From assembly GCA_035291905.1 (NCBI GenBank), contig DATDRF010000050.1, positions 1-31,468 of the forward strand: DNA of 31,468 nt, in the 5' to 3' direction. Below, in pieces: positions 25,432 through 31,468 of the stretch. Numbering within the stretch: the stretch's first letter is position 1; every line of letters begins with the position of its first letter. Both the position numbers and the translations under genes were made by a program. The notes under the pieces were generated by a model that saw only the letters and a list, made by a program, of their open reading frames with translations, made no database searches and had not been told where the DNA came from. The stretch is from JACPLA01 sp035291905 (GTDB lineage Bacteria; Bacteroidota; Ignavibacteria; UBA10030).

Positions 25432-27653
25432 AGCGACTTCTCATCCTCTTTCTCTATTCTTTTTTTGGCGTGATTCATTCCGTTCCTGCCCAGTCTCAGC
25501 AGGAGCGCATCCCCCTCTGCGGTACTCCCACAGTCAGTGATCCTGTCGTCGTTGCGCAAGCCTGGAAGAACACCATGGAACAACACCCTGAGATGCAGCG
25601 GCTCGGAAAGGCCTCCGGAATGTCTCGCTCATTCGCTCTTGGAGCGGTTGATACCTTCTTCGTCTTCAACTTTACCAACTTCGGGTTCGACCTCGTTCCG
25701 GCTGAGTTGAAGGCAACAGGCTTAAACACACATATCTGGGTCGCGCTGGGGGAACTTGCCAACGGGAACATCGACAGTGTGACGATAAACGAATTGCTTC
25801 AGGCGCTTGAAGAGAAAACCGGTGAACGGTCGCGTGACTCGGCAAAGGGAATCGCCGTTCTCAGTCGCGAATTGTTCGGAGATCCGCCGAATGTCGATTC
25901 CCTGTTTGTAAAGGGAGCTGGGGACGGAAAAACACACTTTCTTGTTTGCGACATCAAGGACGGATGGGCGCCGGGTTCCGCAGGCGGTTATGTTGCGGGG
26001 TTCTTCTTCAGTGTTGACGTTGACGGAACCCCCTTCTTCAGCAATCGCCGGGATCTGCTGTATATCGATTCCTATCCGGGGATCTTCTACAACAATTCGC
26101 GCAATGTTGATGAATCCTTAAACACGCTTGCGCACGAGTTTCAGCATCTCATCCACTGGAATTACGATCCTGATGAGATCAGTTTCTTCAACGAGGGTCT
26201 CTCTGAATACGCTTCGTACGTGTGTGGCTTCGGTCTGCGCTCTCCCGGCCGGTACTTCGAGAATCCCAATGTAGCATTCCTCGGCTGGTCATCAGCCCTC
26301 GAGGATTATAGTCGTGCGGCATTGTGGACTCTCTACCTCTCCGAGCAGCATGGAGACACGCTCGTGAAGAGCTTTGTGCAGAATTCCATATCGGGACCGG
26401 ACGGATTCAATGCCGCTCTGGCTCAGTCTGGAGCGGGTTCGACCTTCGAAGCGACGGTTCGGAATTTCCACATTGCAAACATACTGGGCAACAGACAGCT
26501 GAACCCCGCGTACGGTTATCGGGACACGCTCGCTTTTTCGGGAAAGCCCTCTGTACTGAAAACCGTCCTAGGATCGACGATGAGCGGCAGCCGGACCGCC
26601 CTCATGCCGCTCGCGGCGGACTATATACGGATCCTTGCGGCAGAGACACTGCGGACAACGATTACCCCGACACTGGGATTGCTGTCGATTAAAGGTATTC
26701 AGTCAACTGATGCGGGCCTGACGGCAACCGATTTGACGCAAGGCGTTCCGTTTGAGGCAACGTTCACCGGCTCACAGAAGTCGGAGTTCCTCCTGGTGGT
26801 CCAGAATGCCGAACCGACGGAGACTGTCGGATACTCCTACGGAAGTTCCGGCGTAACAAGGACATCATCGGCATTCGAATTGGCACATGATGACGGTGTC
26901 AGCCAGTATTCCCCAAATATGAACCTGCAAGGGGGAGACACGGTGTTCGTTCGGTTTGAAGGAATTGAAGGAGGGATTATCGATAGTGTAGCCATGTGGT
27001 TTGCCTCGACGGGGAGTGCGCGCCTGTTCCTTCGTGACTATAACCTGCAATACAACTTTACCGCCCAGCCGATCTCAGGTTTCGGCGGCAAGGCGAAGAT
27101 GTTCTCACCGGTACCGTTCAGCGTCAGCGATACCGGGTTCATGACAACCGTGGTTGGACTCAGACAGTTTGCCATGTCATCATTCCCCGATTTTGTTGTG
27201 GAAATCATCTATAACACGTCGGTGAATCCTATGTTGCGGCGGGACACTTCTCAAACGGTATACCACAGCTTTCTTTCACTTTCATCCGATCCATCGCAGT
27301 CAGGCAGATATATCTATCAAAGTTTCGGAGATTTCTACGTTCGGGTCTATTTGAGTCCTGCGGGTGAGAATCCGCCTTCCCCGATCCCCCTCGATTTTTC
27401 GCTTCTTCAGAACTATCCCAATCCGTTCAATCCCGCAACCGTCATTACCTATGACCTGCCTGTTCGCTCGCGGGTGAGGTTGACGGTGTTTGATTTGTTG
27501 GGAAGGGAGATTGCTGTGCTGAAGGACGGAGAGGAAGATGCTCAACGCCATGCAGTCTCGTTTGATGCTTCGCGGCTGCCATCAGGTGTTTACTTTTACA
27601 GACTGACAACGCCGACCTTCACCGAAACGAGGAAGATGGTTCTCATTCACTAG
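25428..27653 (+). CDS. Secreted HExxH metalloprotease with type IX secretion sorting tail
   Basis: The protein has 741 residues. A signal peptide (MKRLLILFLYSFFGVIHSVPAQS) directs export. The zinc site is HEFQH (H236, E237, H240), followed by NEGLSEYAS, where E256 or E260 would be the third ligand. This arrangement is like that of M30/hyicolysin- and M6-related gluzincins. Residues about 655-741 form a type A sorting domain: LLQNYPNPFNPATVITYDLP, VFDLLGREIAVL, LPSGVYFYRL and a terminal basic KMVLIH. The protein should be carried through the outer membrane by the type IX system and released or anchored on the cell surface. The ATG overlaps the flippase stop by 4 nt. The substrate is unknown. 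Confidence 0.9.
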   Translation: MKRLLILFLYSFFGVIHSVPAQSQQERIPLCGTPTVSDPVVVAQAWKNTMEQHPEMQRLGKASGMSRSFALGAVDTFFVFNFTNFGFDLVPAELKATGLNTHIWVALGELANGNIDSVTINELLQALEEKTGERSRDSAKGIAVLSRELFGDPPNVDSLFVKGAGDGKTHFLVCDIKDGWAPGSAGGYVAGFFFSVDVDGTPFFSNRRDLLYIDSYPGIFYNNSRNVDESLNTLAHEFQHLIHWNYDPDEISFFNEGLSEYASYVCGFGLRSPGRYFENPNVAFLGWSSALEDYSRAALWTLYLSEQHGDTLVKSFVQNSISGPDGFNAALAQSGAGSTFEATVRNFHIANILGNRQLNPAYGYRDTLAFSGKPSVLKTVLGSTMSGSRTALMPLAADYIRILAAETLRTTITPTLGLLSIKGIQSTDAGLTATDLTQGVPFEATFTGSQKSEFLLVVQNAEPTETVGYSYGSSGVTRTSSAFELAHDDGVSQYSPNMNLQGGDTVFVRFEGIEGGIIDSVAMWFASTGSARLFLRDYNLQYNFTAQPISGFGGKAKMFSPVPFSVSDTGFMTTVVGLRQFAMSSFPDFVVEIIYNTSVNPMLRRDTSQTVYHSFLSLSSDPSQSGRYIYQSFGDFYVRVYLSPAGENPPSPIPLDFSLLQNYPNPFNPATVITYDLPVRSRVRLTVFDLLGREIAVLKDGEEDAQRHAVSFDASRLPSGVYFYRLTTPTFTETRKMVLIH

Positions 27654-27664
27654 CCATCTAACCG

Positions 27665-27708
27665 AAGTCCGAAATCCCCTGAGGGTTTACCGCGAAGAAT
27701 TCGGACTT
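27665..27708. repeat. Inverted repeat after the protease gene
   Basis: Perfect 9-bp arms AAGTCCGAA (27665-27673) and TTCGGACTT (27700-27708) are separated by 26 nt. The repeat lies 12 nt after the protease stop and could fold in the transcript, but no T-run follows. It may be a weak terminator or a dispersed palindrome. Confidence 0.45.
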
Positions 27709-27749
27709 TAGCAGCCGCGCCTCATGGACGGCCCTTGTTCACATTCGGA

Positions 27750-27792
27750 AATCCGATATCACTTCCTGCATACCTTGTGCGGATATCGGATT
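27750..27792. repeat. Inverted repeat with 11-bp perfect arms
   Basis: AATCCGATATC at 27750-27760 and GATATCGGATT at 27782-27792 are perfect complements with a 21-nt loop. The palindrome lies upstream of the DUF1385 promoter. It could be a protein-binding site or part of a dispersed repeat; sequence does not decide. Confidence 0.5.
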
Positions 27793-27812
27793 CTGGCTCT
27801 GAGGGCACAGAG

Positions 27813-27844
27813 ATTGTATGTCCCGCACTTCCTCCGTATATTTG
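27813..27844 (+). promoter_or_regulatory. Bacteroidetes-type promoter of the DUF1385-prfA unit
   Basis: ATTG at 27813-27816 and TATATTTG at 27837-27844 are 20 bp apart, the same spacing as in the promoter near 1220. The -7 element fits TAnnTTTG exactly; the -33 element matches TTG. Transcription would start near 27851, about 26 nt before the gene. Confidence 0.6.
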
Positions 27845-27876
27845 AATGTTGTACCTGAAAGACAAAGGAGAGCAAG

Positions 27877-28926
27877 TTGAAGTCTGAACGATCAAACTGG
27901 GTTCCAACGAATCCAAATTTTGACCCTAACCAGCCGATGCAGGTTGGGGGGCAGGCGGTCATTGAAGGCGTGATGATGCGCGCGCCCGGATCCGTCGCGA
28001 CGGCCGTTCGCCGTGCGAACGGGCAGATTGTTGTCAAGCACGAGAAGTTCTTTTCATTCAACGAGCGAATGAAGCTTCAGAAAGTTCCGATTGTTCGCGG
28101 TGCAATTGGACTGATTGACATGATGTATCTGGGCATCAAGACATTGAACTGGTCTGCCGAAGTAGCGATGATGGATGTCGAGGCGGAACAGGCCAGGAAA
28201 AACGGCCAAAGCGGAAAGACGGTTCAGCCGGGAACACAGTCAAATTTCATCCTGGCGTTGACGCTCATTATCGCCCTCGCAATCGGGGTCGCGATCTTCT
28301 TTGTTACGCCGCTCTTCGTGACCTCAAAGTTGTTTCACCTCGAACAGACAGCCCTCGAGTTCAATCTCGTAGCGGGGGCCATTCGAATCGCGATCCTGCT
28401 CATCTACCTCTCGGCCATTTCTCTGATGAAGGACATCAAGCGTCTTTTTCAGTATCACGGGGCAGAGCACAAGGCGGTTTTTACATTTGAGTTGAATGAC
28501 GAACTCACTCCGGCCGTTGCCCAGACGTATACCCGATTCCACCCGCGATGCGGCACCAGTTTTCTTCTCATTGTGATGTTCGTGGCAATCATTTCGTTTG
28601 CCCTGCTTGATGCACTTTTGATACAATGGTTCGGGGAAATGACCCTGTTCCTTCGTCTTGCCACCCATCTTCCGTTCATACCCGTTGTGGGCGGCATTGC
28701 CTATGAATTCATCAAGTTCTCGGCCAGGCACAGCGCAACATGGTGGGGACGCATTGTCGTGGCGCCCGGCCTCTGGCTCCAGAAGATCACAACAAAAGAG
28801 CCGGACGAACGTCAGCTGGACGTTGCGTTGGTCGCGCTTCGGTGCGCACTTGGATTGGAAGACCCGGCGGCTTACGGTCTTCGCGCGGATATGGAAAGCG
28901 AGCCTGCCCGGGCTCAGGTCGGATGA
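27877..28926 (+). CDS. DUF1385 membrane protein (YqhQ-like)
   Basis: The product has 349 residues. A conserved N-terminal domain contains VGGQAVIEGVMMRAPGSVATAVRR and VPIVRGAIGLIDMMYLGIKTLNWSAE. About four hydrophobic segments follow (for example FILALTLIIALAIGVAIFFVTPLFV) around the conserved RLFQYHGAEHKAVFTFE. The family is described as putative metal-dependent, but no activity is established. The TTG start at 27877 is supported by AAGGAG (27865-27870), 6 nt upstream, the clearest ribosome binding site here. It lies 3 nt before prfA; in Firmicutes the same family is also often next to prfA, so the pairing is old. Function is unknown. Confidence 0.88.
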   Translation: MKSERSNWVPTNPNFDPNQPMQVGGQAVIEGVMMRAPGSVATAVRRANGQIVVKHEKFFSFNERMKLQKVPIVRGAIGLIDMMYLGIKTLNWSAEVAMMDVEAEQARKNGQSGKTVQPGTQSNFILALTLIIALAIGVAIFFVTPLFVTSKLFHLEQTALEFNLVAGAIRIAILLIYLSAISLMKDIKRLFQYHGAEHKAVFTFELNDELTPAVAQTYTRFHPRCGTSFLLIVMFVAIISFALLDALLIQWFGEMTLFLRLATHLPFIPVVGGIAYEFIKFSARHSATWWGRIVVAPGLWLQKITTKEPDERQLDVALVALRCALGLEDPAAYGLRADMESEPARAQVG

Positions 28927-28929
28927 CCC

Positions 28930-29997
28930 ATGTTTGACCGACTGGACAAGACGCTTGAGCGTTATGATGAAGTGAATCGCTTGCTGAGCGATCCGGCGAT
29001 CATCTCGGATCAACAGCGATTTCGTGAGTTGGGAAAAGAACTTCGTTCGCTCGAAGCGATTGTCAAGTCGTACGAACGGTACAAGAAAATGCGGTCGGAT
29101 TTCCGCGGCGCACGCGAGATTCTCGATTCAGGGCAGGACCCCGATATGAAGGCCCTCGCGCAAGAGGAGTATGACAAACTGAGGGTTGAGATCGAGGCGA
29201 CAGAGGAAGAGCTTAAGCTCCTTCTCGTTCCGCAGGACCCGAACGACACAAAGAATTTCATCATGGAGATTCGGGCGGGCACCGGCGGGGAAGAGGCGGC
29301 CCTCTTTGCTGCTGACCTTTACCGGATGTACACTCGATTTGCCGAGCGGAAAAGCTGGAAGGCTGATTTGATGGATTGGAACGACACGGGGATGGGGGGT
29401 TTCAAGGAAGTCATTTTCGCTGTGACGGGAGAGAATGCGTACGGAATGATGAAGTTTGAGAGCGGGGTCCACAGGGTGCAGCGAGTTCCCGAGACCGAGG
29501 CCCAGGGGCGCGTCCACACTTCGGCGGCTTCTGTGGTAGTTTTGCCGGAGGTCGAGGACGTGGAAATCGAAATCAATCCGGCGGATCTTCAAATCGACAC
29601 GTTCCGGTCCGGCGGCAAGGGGGGACAGAATGTCAACAAAGTGGAGACTGCCGTTCGGATCACCCACAAACCGAGCGGAATCGTGGTTGCCTGCCAGCAG
29701 GAGCGGTCGCAGTTTCAAAACCGCGAGCGGGCAATGAAAATGCTGCGTGCGAAACTCTACGAGGTCAAGATTCAGGAGCAGACTGCCTCAGCAACGGCCC
29801 AACGGCGCTCGATGATCAAAAGCGGCGACCGGAGCGACAAGATCAGAACCTACAACTTTCCGCAGAACAGGGTGACCGATCACCGCATTGGTTTGACCTT
29901 GTACAATCTGGACCGGATTATTGACGGTGACCTGGGGGAACTGATTGAGCGGCTGCGTGTGGCGGATAGGACGGAAAAGCTGCAGGCGGAAGCATGA
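28930..29997 (+). CDS. prfA: Peptide chain release factor 1
   Basis: This factor ends translation at UAA and UAG and triggers peptide release. It has 355 residues. The helical N-terminal domain precedes the core; the stop-codon recognition tripeptide is P187-E188-T189 (the PxT class of RF1), and the GGQ motif is at 231-233. The RF1-specific C-terminal sequence SGDRSDKIRTYNFPQNRVTDHRIGLTLYNLD is present. The loop around GGQ reads GGKGGQNVNKVETAVR instead of the more common SGAGGQHVN, which looks RF2-like, but the rest is clearly RF1. It lies 3 nt after the DUF1385 gene. A 13-bp inverted repeat follows, shared with the convergent tadA gene. Confidence 0.96.
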   Translation: MFDRLDKTLERYDEVNRLLSDPAIISDQQRFRELGKELRSLEAIVKSYERYKKMRSDFRGAREILDSGQDPDMKALAQEEYDKLRVEIEATEEELKLLLVPQDPNDTKNFIMEIRAGTGGEEAALFAADLYRMYTRFAERKSWKADLMDWNDTGMGGFKEVIFAVTGENAYGMMKFESGVHRVQRVPETEAQGRVHTSAASVVVLPEVEDVEIEINPADLQIDTFRSGGKGGQNVNKVETAVRITHKPSGIVVACQQERSQFQNRERAMKMLRAKLYEVKIQEQTASATAQRRSMIKSGDRSDKIRTYNFPQNRVTDHRIGLTLYNLDRIIDGDLGELIERLRVADRTEKLQAEA

Positions 29998-30000
29998 GCA

Positions 30001-30046
30001 GAAGGTTTCCTTCTTCCAAGGATGACCCCATCTGAAGGAAACCTTC
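30001..30046. terminator. Perfect 13-bp inverted repeat between convergent prfA and tadA
   Basis: GAAGGTTTCCTTC (30001-30013) and GAAGGAAACCTTC (30034-30046) are exact complements with a 20-nt loop. The repeat begins 3 nt after the prfA stop, and its right arm reaches into the tadA stop codon (30045-30047). It would form a stem in transcripts from both sides. Neither side has a T-run, so it may slow or protect transcript ends rather than act as a classic intrinsic terminator. Confidence 0.6.
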
Positions 30047-30521
30047 AGGTAGGGCCCTCCCGCGGTCTTACGCTCCTCACCCTTCCAAAAAACCCCTTCA
30101 ACAATTCTTCGCTTTCTCTATCACAGACCCCTGCAACGACATGCGGTTTGTGGTTGAGCCGTCTATCTTCCACAATATTCATGAGAGTTCCGCAGGCCCC
30201 GGCTTTCGGATCATACGCACCGAACACGAGTGTGGGTATTCTCGCCAGGACGATGGCGCCGGCACACATCGGGCATGGCTCAAGCGTCACGTAGAGGGTG
30301 CAGTCTTCGAGGCGTCGTGATTGAAGATGATTTGCCGCCGCCGTCAGCGCGATCATCTCTGCATGGGCAGTCGGGTCCTGAAGGAGCTCGATCTGGTTGA
30401 ATCCTTTTCCAATGATCTTTCCCTTGTGAACGACGAGCGCGCCCACAGGCACTTCGTTCTGCTCGAAGGCTTTTTCAGCCTCGAGAAGTGCCAGCTTCAT
30501 CCATTGTTCGTGTTGGGTCAT
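30045..30521 (-). CDS. tadA: tRNA-specific adenosine deaminase (A34 to inosine)
   Basis: This zinc enzyme deaminates A34 of tRNA-Arg(ACG) to inosine. It has 158 residues. The first zinc ligand and catalytic Glu are in TAHAEM, and the other ligands are in EPCPMCAGAIV. LARIPTLVFGAYDPKAGACGTLMNI and the helix MKLALLEAEKAFEQNEVPVGALVV are typical of TadA rather than of cytidine or guanine deaminases. The ATG at 30521 matches the family start; a second Met at 30500 would remove seven residues. The start overlaps the end of the upstream DHp protein by 47 nt, so the two genes probably share a transcript. The gene converges on prfA. Confidence 0.93.
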   Translation of the reverse strand: MTQHEQWMKLALLEAEKAFEQNEVPVGALVVHKGKIIGKGFNQIELLQDPTAHAEMIALTAAANHLQSRRLEDCTLYVTLEPCPMCAGAIVLARIPTLVFGAYDPKAGACGTLMNIVEDRRLNHKPHVVAGVCDRESEELLKGFFGRVRSVRPREGPT

Positions 30522-31071
30522 TGTCTGTCACGGGTTGCGCAAGGGGGCCGACCGGCGAGTCGATGGTTGTGTAGGCCCGTGCCTTGGCGAAGTCGGAGAG
30601 GGACTTGGCGATTCTTTCCGCGCCGGATTTTACCTCGGCCAGGCTCTCGAGCACTTCAGGGGAATTGGCTGCCGCTTTCTCTGCTCTGCGAAGATAGGCC
30701 AGGATTATTGTGAGGGGGTTATTGATGTCGTGTTGGAGGGCCCGGATAACCTCGTGCATCGTATCCAATTGTGTCTGCTGGATCTTCAATGCCTGCTGAT
30801 GCTCAAGCTCCTTCTTTTCGTGTATCTGCACCTTTGTGCGGTATTCTATGACTTTGACGAGAGCCCACGCCAGGAGCCACATCCATATCAGGGCATCGAA
30901 ATTCTGAAAGTAATCGGTGAATCGATGTAACGTCTTTTCCTTCACATCCTGGTAGAAGTCCAGAGTAGCCAGAAAGAGGTAAAGGTAGATCAGATATCCC
31001 GACAGAACGGCGGGGTATTTTGTGAAGAAATTGATGAGAGGCTCAAAGAAAAGACGCAGGAATCGCTTCAT
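30475..31071 (-). CDS. Membrane protein with histidine-kinase DHp domain but no ATPase domain
   Basis: The product has 198 residues. Two transmembrane helices lie at about 20-38 (PAVLSGYLIYLYLFLATLDF) and 58-75 (DALIWMWLLAWALVKVIEY), with almost no extracytoplasmic sensor domain. A charged coiled coil follows (76-110). A two-helix phosphoacceptor module then contains the H-box ALQHDINNPLTII, with H114 as the expected phosphorylated residue, and a second helix LESLAEVKSGAERIAKSLSDFAK. The protein then ends with a short polar tail; the N, G1 and G2 boxes of the HATPase domain are absent, because the tadA gene begins there. GAGGAT lies 6 nt upstream of the ATG. It may be a truncated kinase or a dimerising/phosphotransfer partner. 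Its function is not established. Confidence 0.75.
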   Translation of the reverse strand: MKRFLRLFFEPLINFFTKYPAVLSGYLIYLYLFLATLDFYQDVKEKTLHRFTDYFQNFDALIWMWLLAWALVKVIEYRTKVQIHEKKELEHQQALKIQQTQLDTMHEVIRALQHDINNPLTIILAYLRRAEKAAANSPEVLESLAEVKSGAERIAKSLSDFAKARAYTTIDSPVGPLAQPVTDNDPTRTMDEAGTSRG

Positions 31072-31113
31072 CTATCCTCAGTGTTGAACATTGCGGTTTG
31101 TGCCTCTTCTTGT

Positions 31114-31178
31114 CGCCTTTTCAATCTTCAATCTAGAATCTACAATCTTCAATGTTTGGTGCGCCCGGGTGGAGTCCC
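31114..31178. repeat. Direct repeat copy A: heptamer array plus tRNA 3'-end-like sequence
   Basis: From CGCC at 31114 through GGTGCGCCCGG (31158-31168), this copy matches copy B at 31303 with 5 mismatches and one inserted T in about 54 nt. It holds five heptamers of type TCAATCT (31121-31155). On the minus strand its end reads as a tRNA acceptor 3' strand with CCA, but no tRNA body follows. It lies between the DHp gene and the tRNA. Confidence 0.7.
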
Positions 31179-31192
31179 CGTCCGCTGACTTG

Positions 31193-31217
31193 TCCACCGT
31201 AGCGGAGCGAAGGTGGA
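31193..31217. repeat. Palindrome between the two repeat copies
   Basis: TCCACC (31193-31198) pairs with GGTGGA (31212-31217) around a 13-nt loop. GACT (31187-31190) and AGTC (31218-31221) extend the stem beyond a 2-nt bulge. It is part of the noncoding sequence separating the duplicated tRNA 3' ends. Confidence 0.5.
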
Positions 31218-31246
31218 AGTCCGCATCTTGGACGAAGGCGGAGAAT

Positions 31247-31280
31247 CCCGCCGTCCTGAGCTTTTCGTAGGACAGGCGGG
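31247..31280. repeat. Strong palindrome between the two repeat copies
   Basis: CCCGCC-GTCCT (31247-31257) pairs with AGGAC-A-GGCGGG (31269-31280): 11 pairs, one bulged A and an 11-nt loop. On the minus strand it lies about 65 nt after the tRNA 3' end and could stop or process that transcript, although no T-run was seen. Confidence 0.55.
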
Positions 31281-31302
31281 ACCCTGTTCCCTCCACAGAG
31301 CA

Positions 31303-31370
31303 CGCCTTTCAATCTTCAATCTGAAATCTGCAATCTTCCATGTCTGGTGCGCCCGGAGGGAGTCGAACCC
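31303..31370. repeat. Direct repeat copy B, overlapping the 3' end of the tRNA gene
   Basis: Five heptamers (TCAATCT, TCAATCT, GAAATCT, GCAATCT, TCCATGT; 31309-31343) lead directly into the CCA end of the tRNA-Arg gene (31345-31356 and beyond). The match to copy A includes the last 11 nt of the acceptor strand and CCA, and then weakens in the T-arm region. Confidence 0.7.
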
Positions 31371-31421
31371 CCAACCCTCAGATCCGAAGTCTGATGCTCT
31401 ATCCAATTGAGCTATGGGTGC
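31345..31421 (-). tRNA. tRNA-Arg (anticodon UCG), CCA encoded
   Basis: Read on the minus strand, the sequence folds into a full cloverleaf of 74 nt plus an encoded CCA. The D-arm is GCTC/GAGC with loop AATTGGATA. The anticodon stem TCAGA/TCTGA encloses loop CTTCGGA, giving anticodon TCG. The variable loop is GGGTT. The T-arm GGGGG/CCCTC encloses TTCGACT. It would read CGA codons. The acceptor stem is GCACCCA against CGGGCGC, which leaves two A-C mismatches at 3-70 and 7-66; a normal partner would be TGGGTGC. The gene is therefore either slightly defective, wrongly sequenced, or has had its 3' strand replaced. Confidence 0.93.
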
Positions 31422-31468
31422 AAGTATATACGGTTGATCCTTCGAATCAGATCCCGATCAGTCCTTCG

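Noticed and set aside
31078..31406. Open reading frames of 72-85 codons on the minus strand and 65 codons on the plus strand over the tRNA and repeats
   Set aside because: They translate the tRNA gene and the palindromic repeats (for example a GFDSLRAHQ-like piece from the T-arm and CCA). They have no family pattern and overlap an RNA gene.
31408..31440. TATACTTG on the minus strand as a promoter of the tRNA
   Set aside because: It overlaps the mature 5' end of the tRNA, so transcription from it would start inside the gene. The promoter must be further upstream, outside the window.

Overview
The window is a chromosomal segment of about 31.5 kb from a bacterium of the Bacteroidota/Chlorobi (FCB) lineage, most likely Ignavibacteria-like. 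Three kinds of evidence support this. A secreted protein ends in a type IX secretion sorting tail (YPNPFNP...GVYFYR...). Two intergenic regions carry the Bacteroidetes-type promoter (TTG/TTTG, 20 bp, TAnnTTTG). Shine-Dalgarno use is patchy. The genus cannot be named from the sequence alone.

Layout. (1) Bases 1-1212 hold the 3' part of argS. (2) Bases 1378-22383 hold a nearly uninterrupted plus-strand surface-polysaccharide (O-antigen/capsule/EPS) locus of the Wzx/Wzy type. In order it encodes a dTDP-glucose 4,6-dehydratase, an SLBB export protein (Wza-like), a chain-length regulator (Wzz-like), a flippase (Wzx), a polymerase (Wzy), a methyltransferase, a GT2, a GT4, an AsnB-type amidotransferase, a nucleotide-sugar 4-epimerase, a GT4, a second flippase, an intact polyprenyl-phosphate glycosylphosphotransferase (PGT), a DegT-type sugar aminotransferase, a polyprenyl-phosphate glycosyltransferase (DPM1-like), and a GT2 fused to a PGT-like membrane module that has lost its catalytic core. 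(3) Bases 22399-27653 hold a tightly packed group: accA, a YbgC-type thioesterase, a 55-residue Trm112-like zinc protein, a third flippase, and a secreted HExxH metalloprotease with a type IX tail. (4) Bases 27877-29997 hold a DUF1385 membrane protein and prfA behind their own promoter. (5) On the minus strand lie tadA and, overlapping it, a short membrane protein that has a histidine-kinase phosphoacceptor (DHp) domain but no ATPase domain. (6) The window closes with a minus-strand tRNA-Arg(UCG), whose 3' end plus a downstream heptamer array is duplicated about 190 bp away, with palindromic sequence in between.

How the genes work together. Nucleotide sugars are modified by the dehydratase, aminotransferase, epimerase, methyltransferase and amidotransferase. 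The PGT loads the first sugar on undecaprenyl phosphate and the GTs extend it. Wzx flips the unit, Wzy polymerises it, Wzz sets chain length, and the SLBB protein would carry export. Most genes are separated by a few bases or overlap by 1-11 nt, so translation is probably coupled. The only clear breaks inside the locus are 5357-5497, 18303-18387 and 19492-19610; the latter two hold repeats.

No CRISPR array, transposase, phage gene or obvious defence system is present. The most unusual items are the core-deleted GT2-PGT fusion, the DHp-only membrane protein, the tRNA with two A-C acceptor mismatches and a duplicated 3' end, and the 7-bp-period intergenic repeats.
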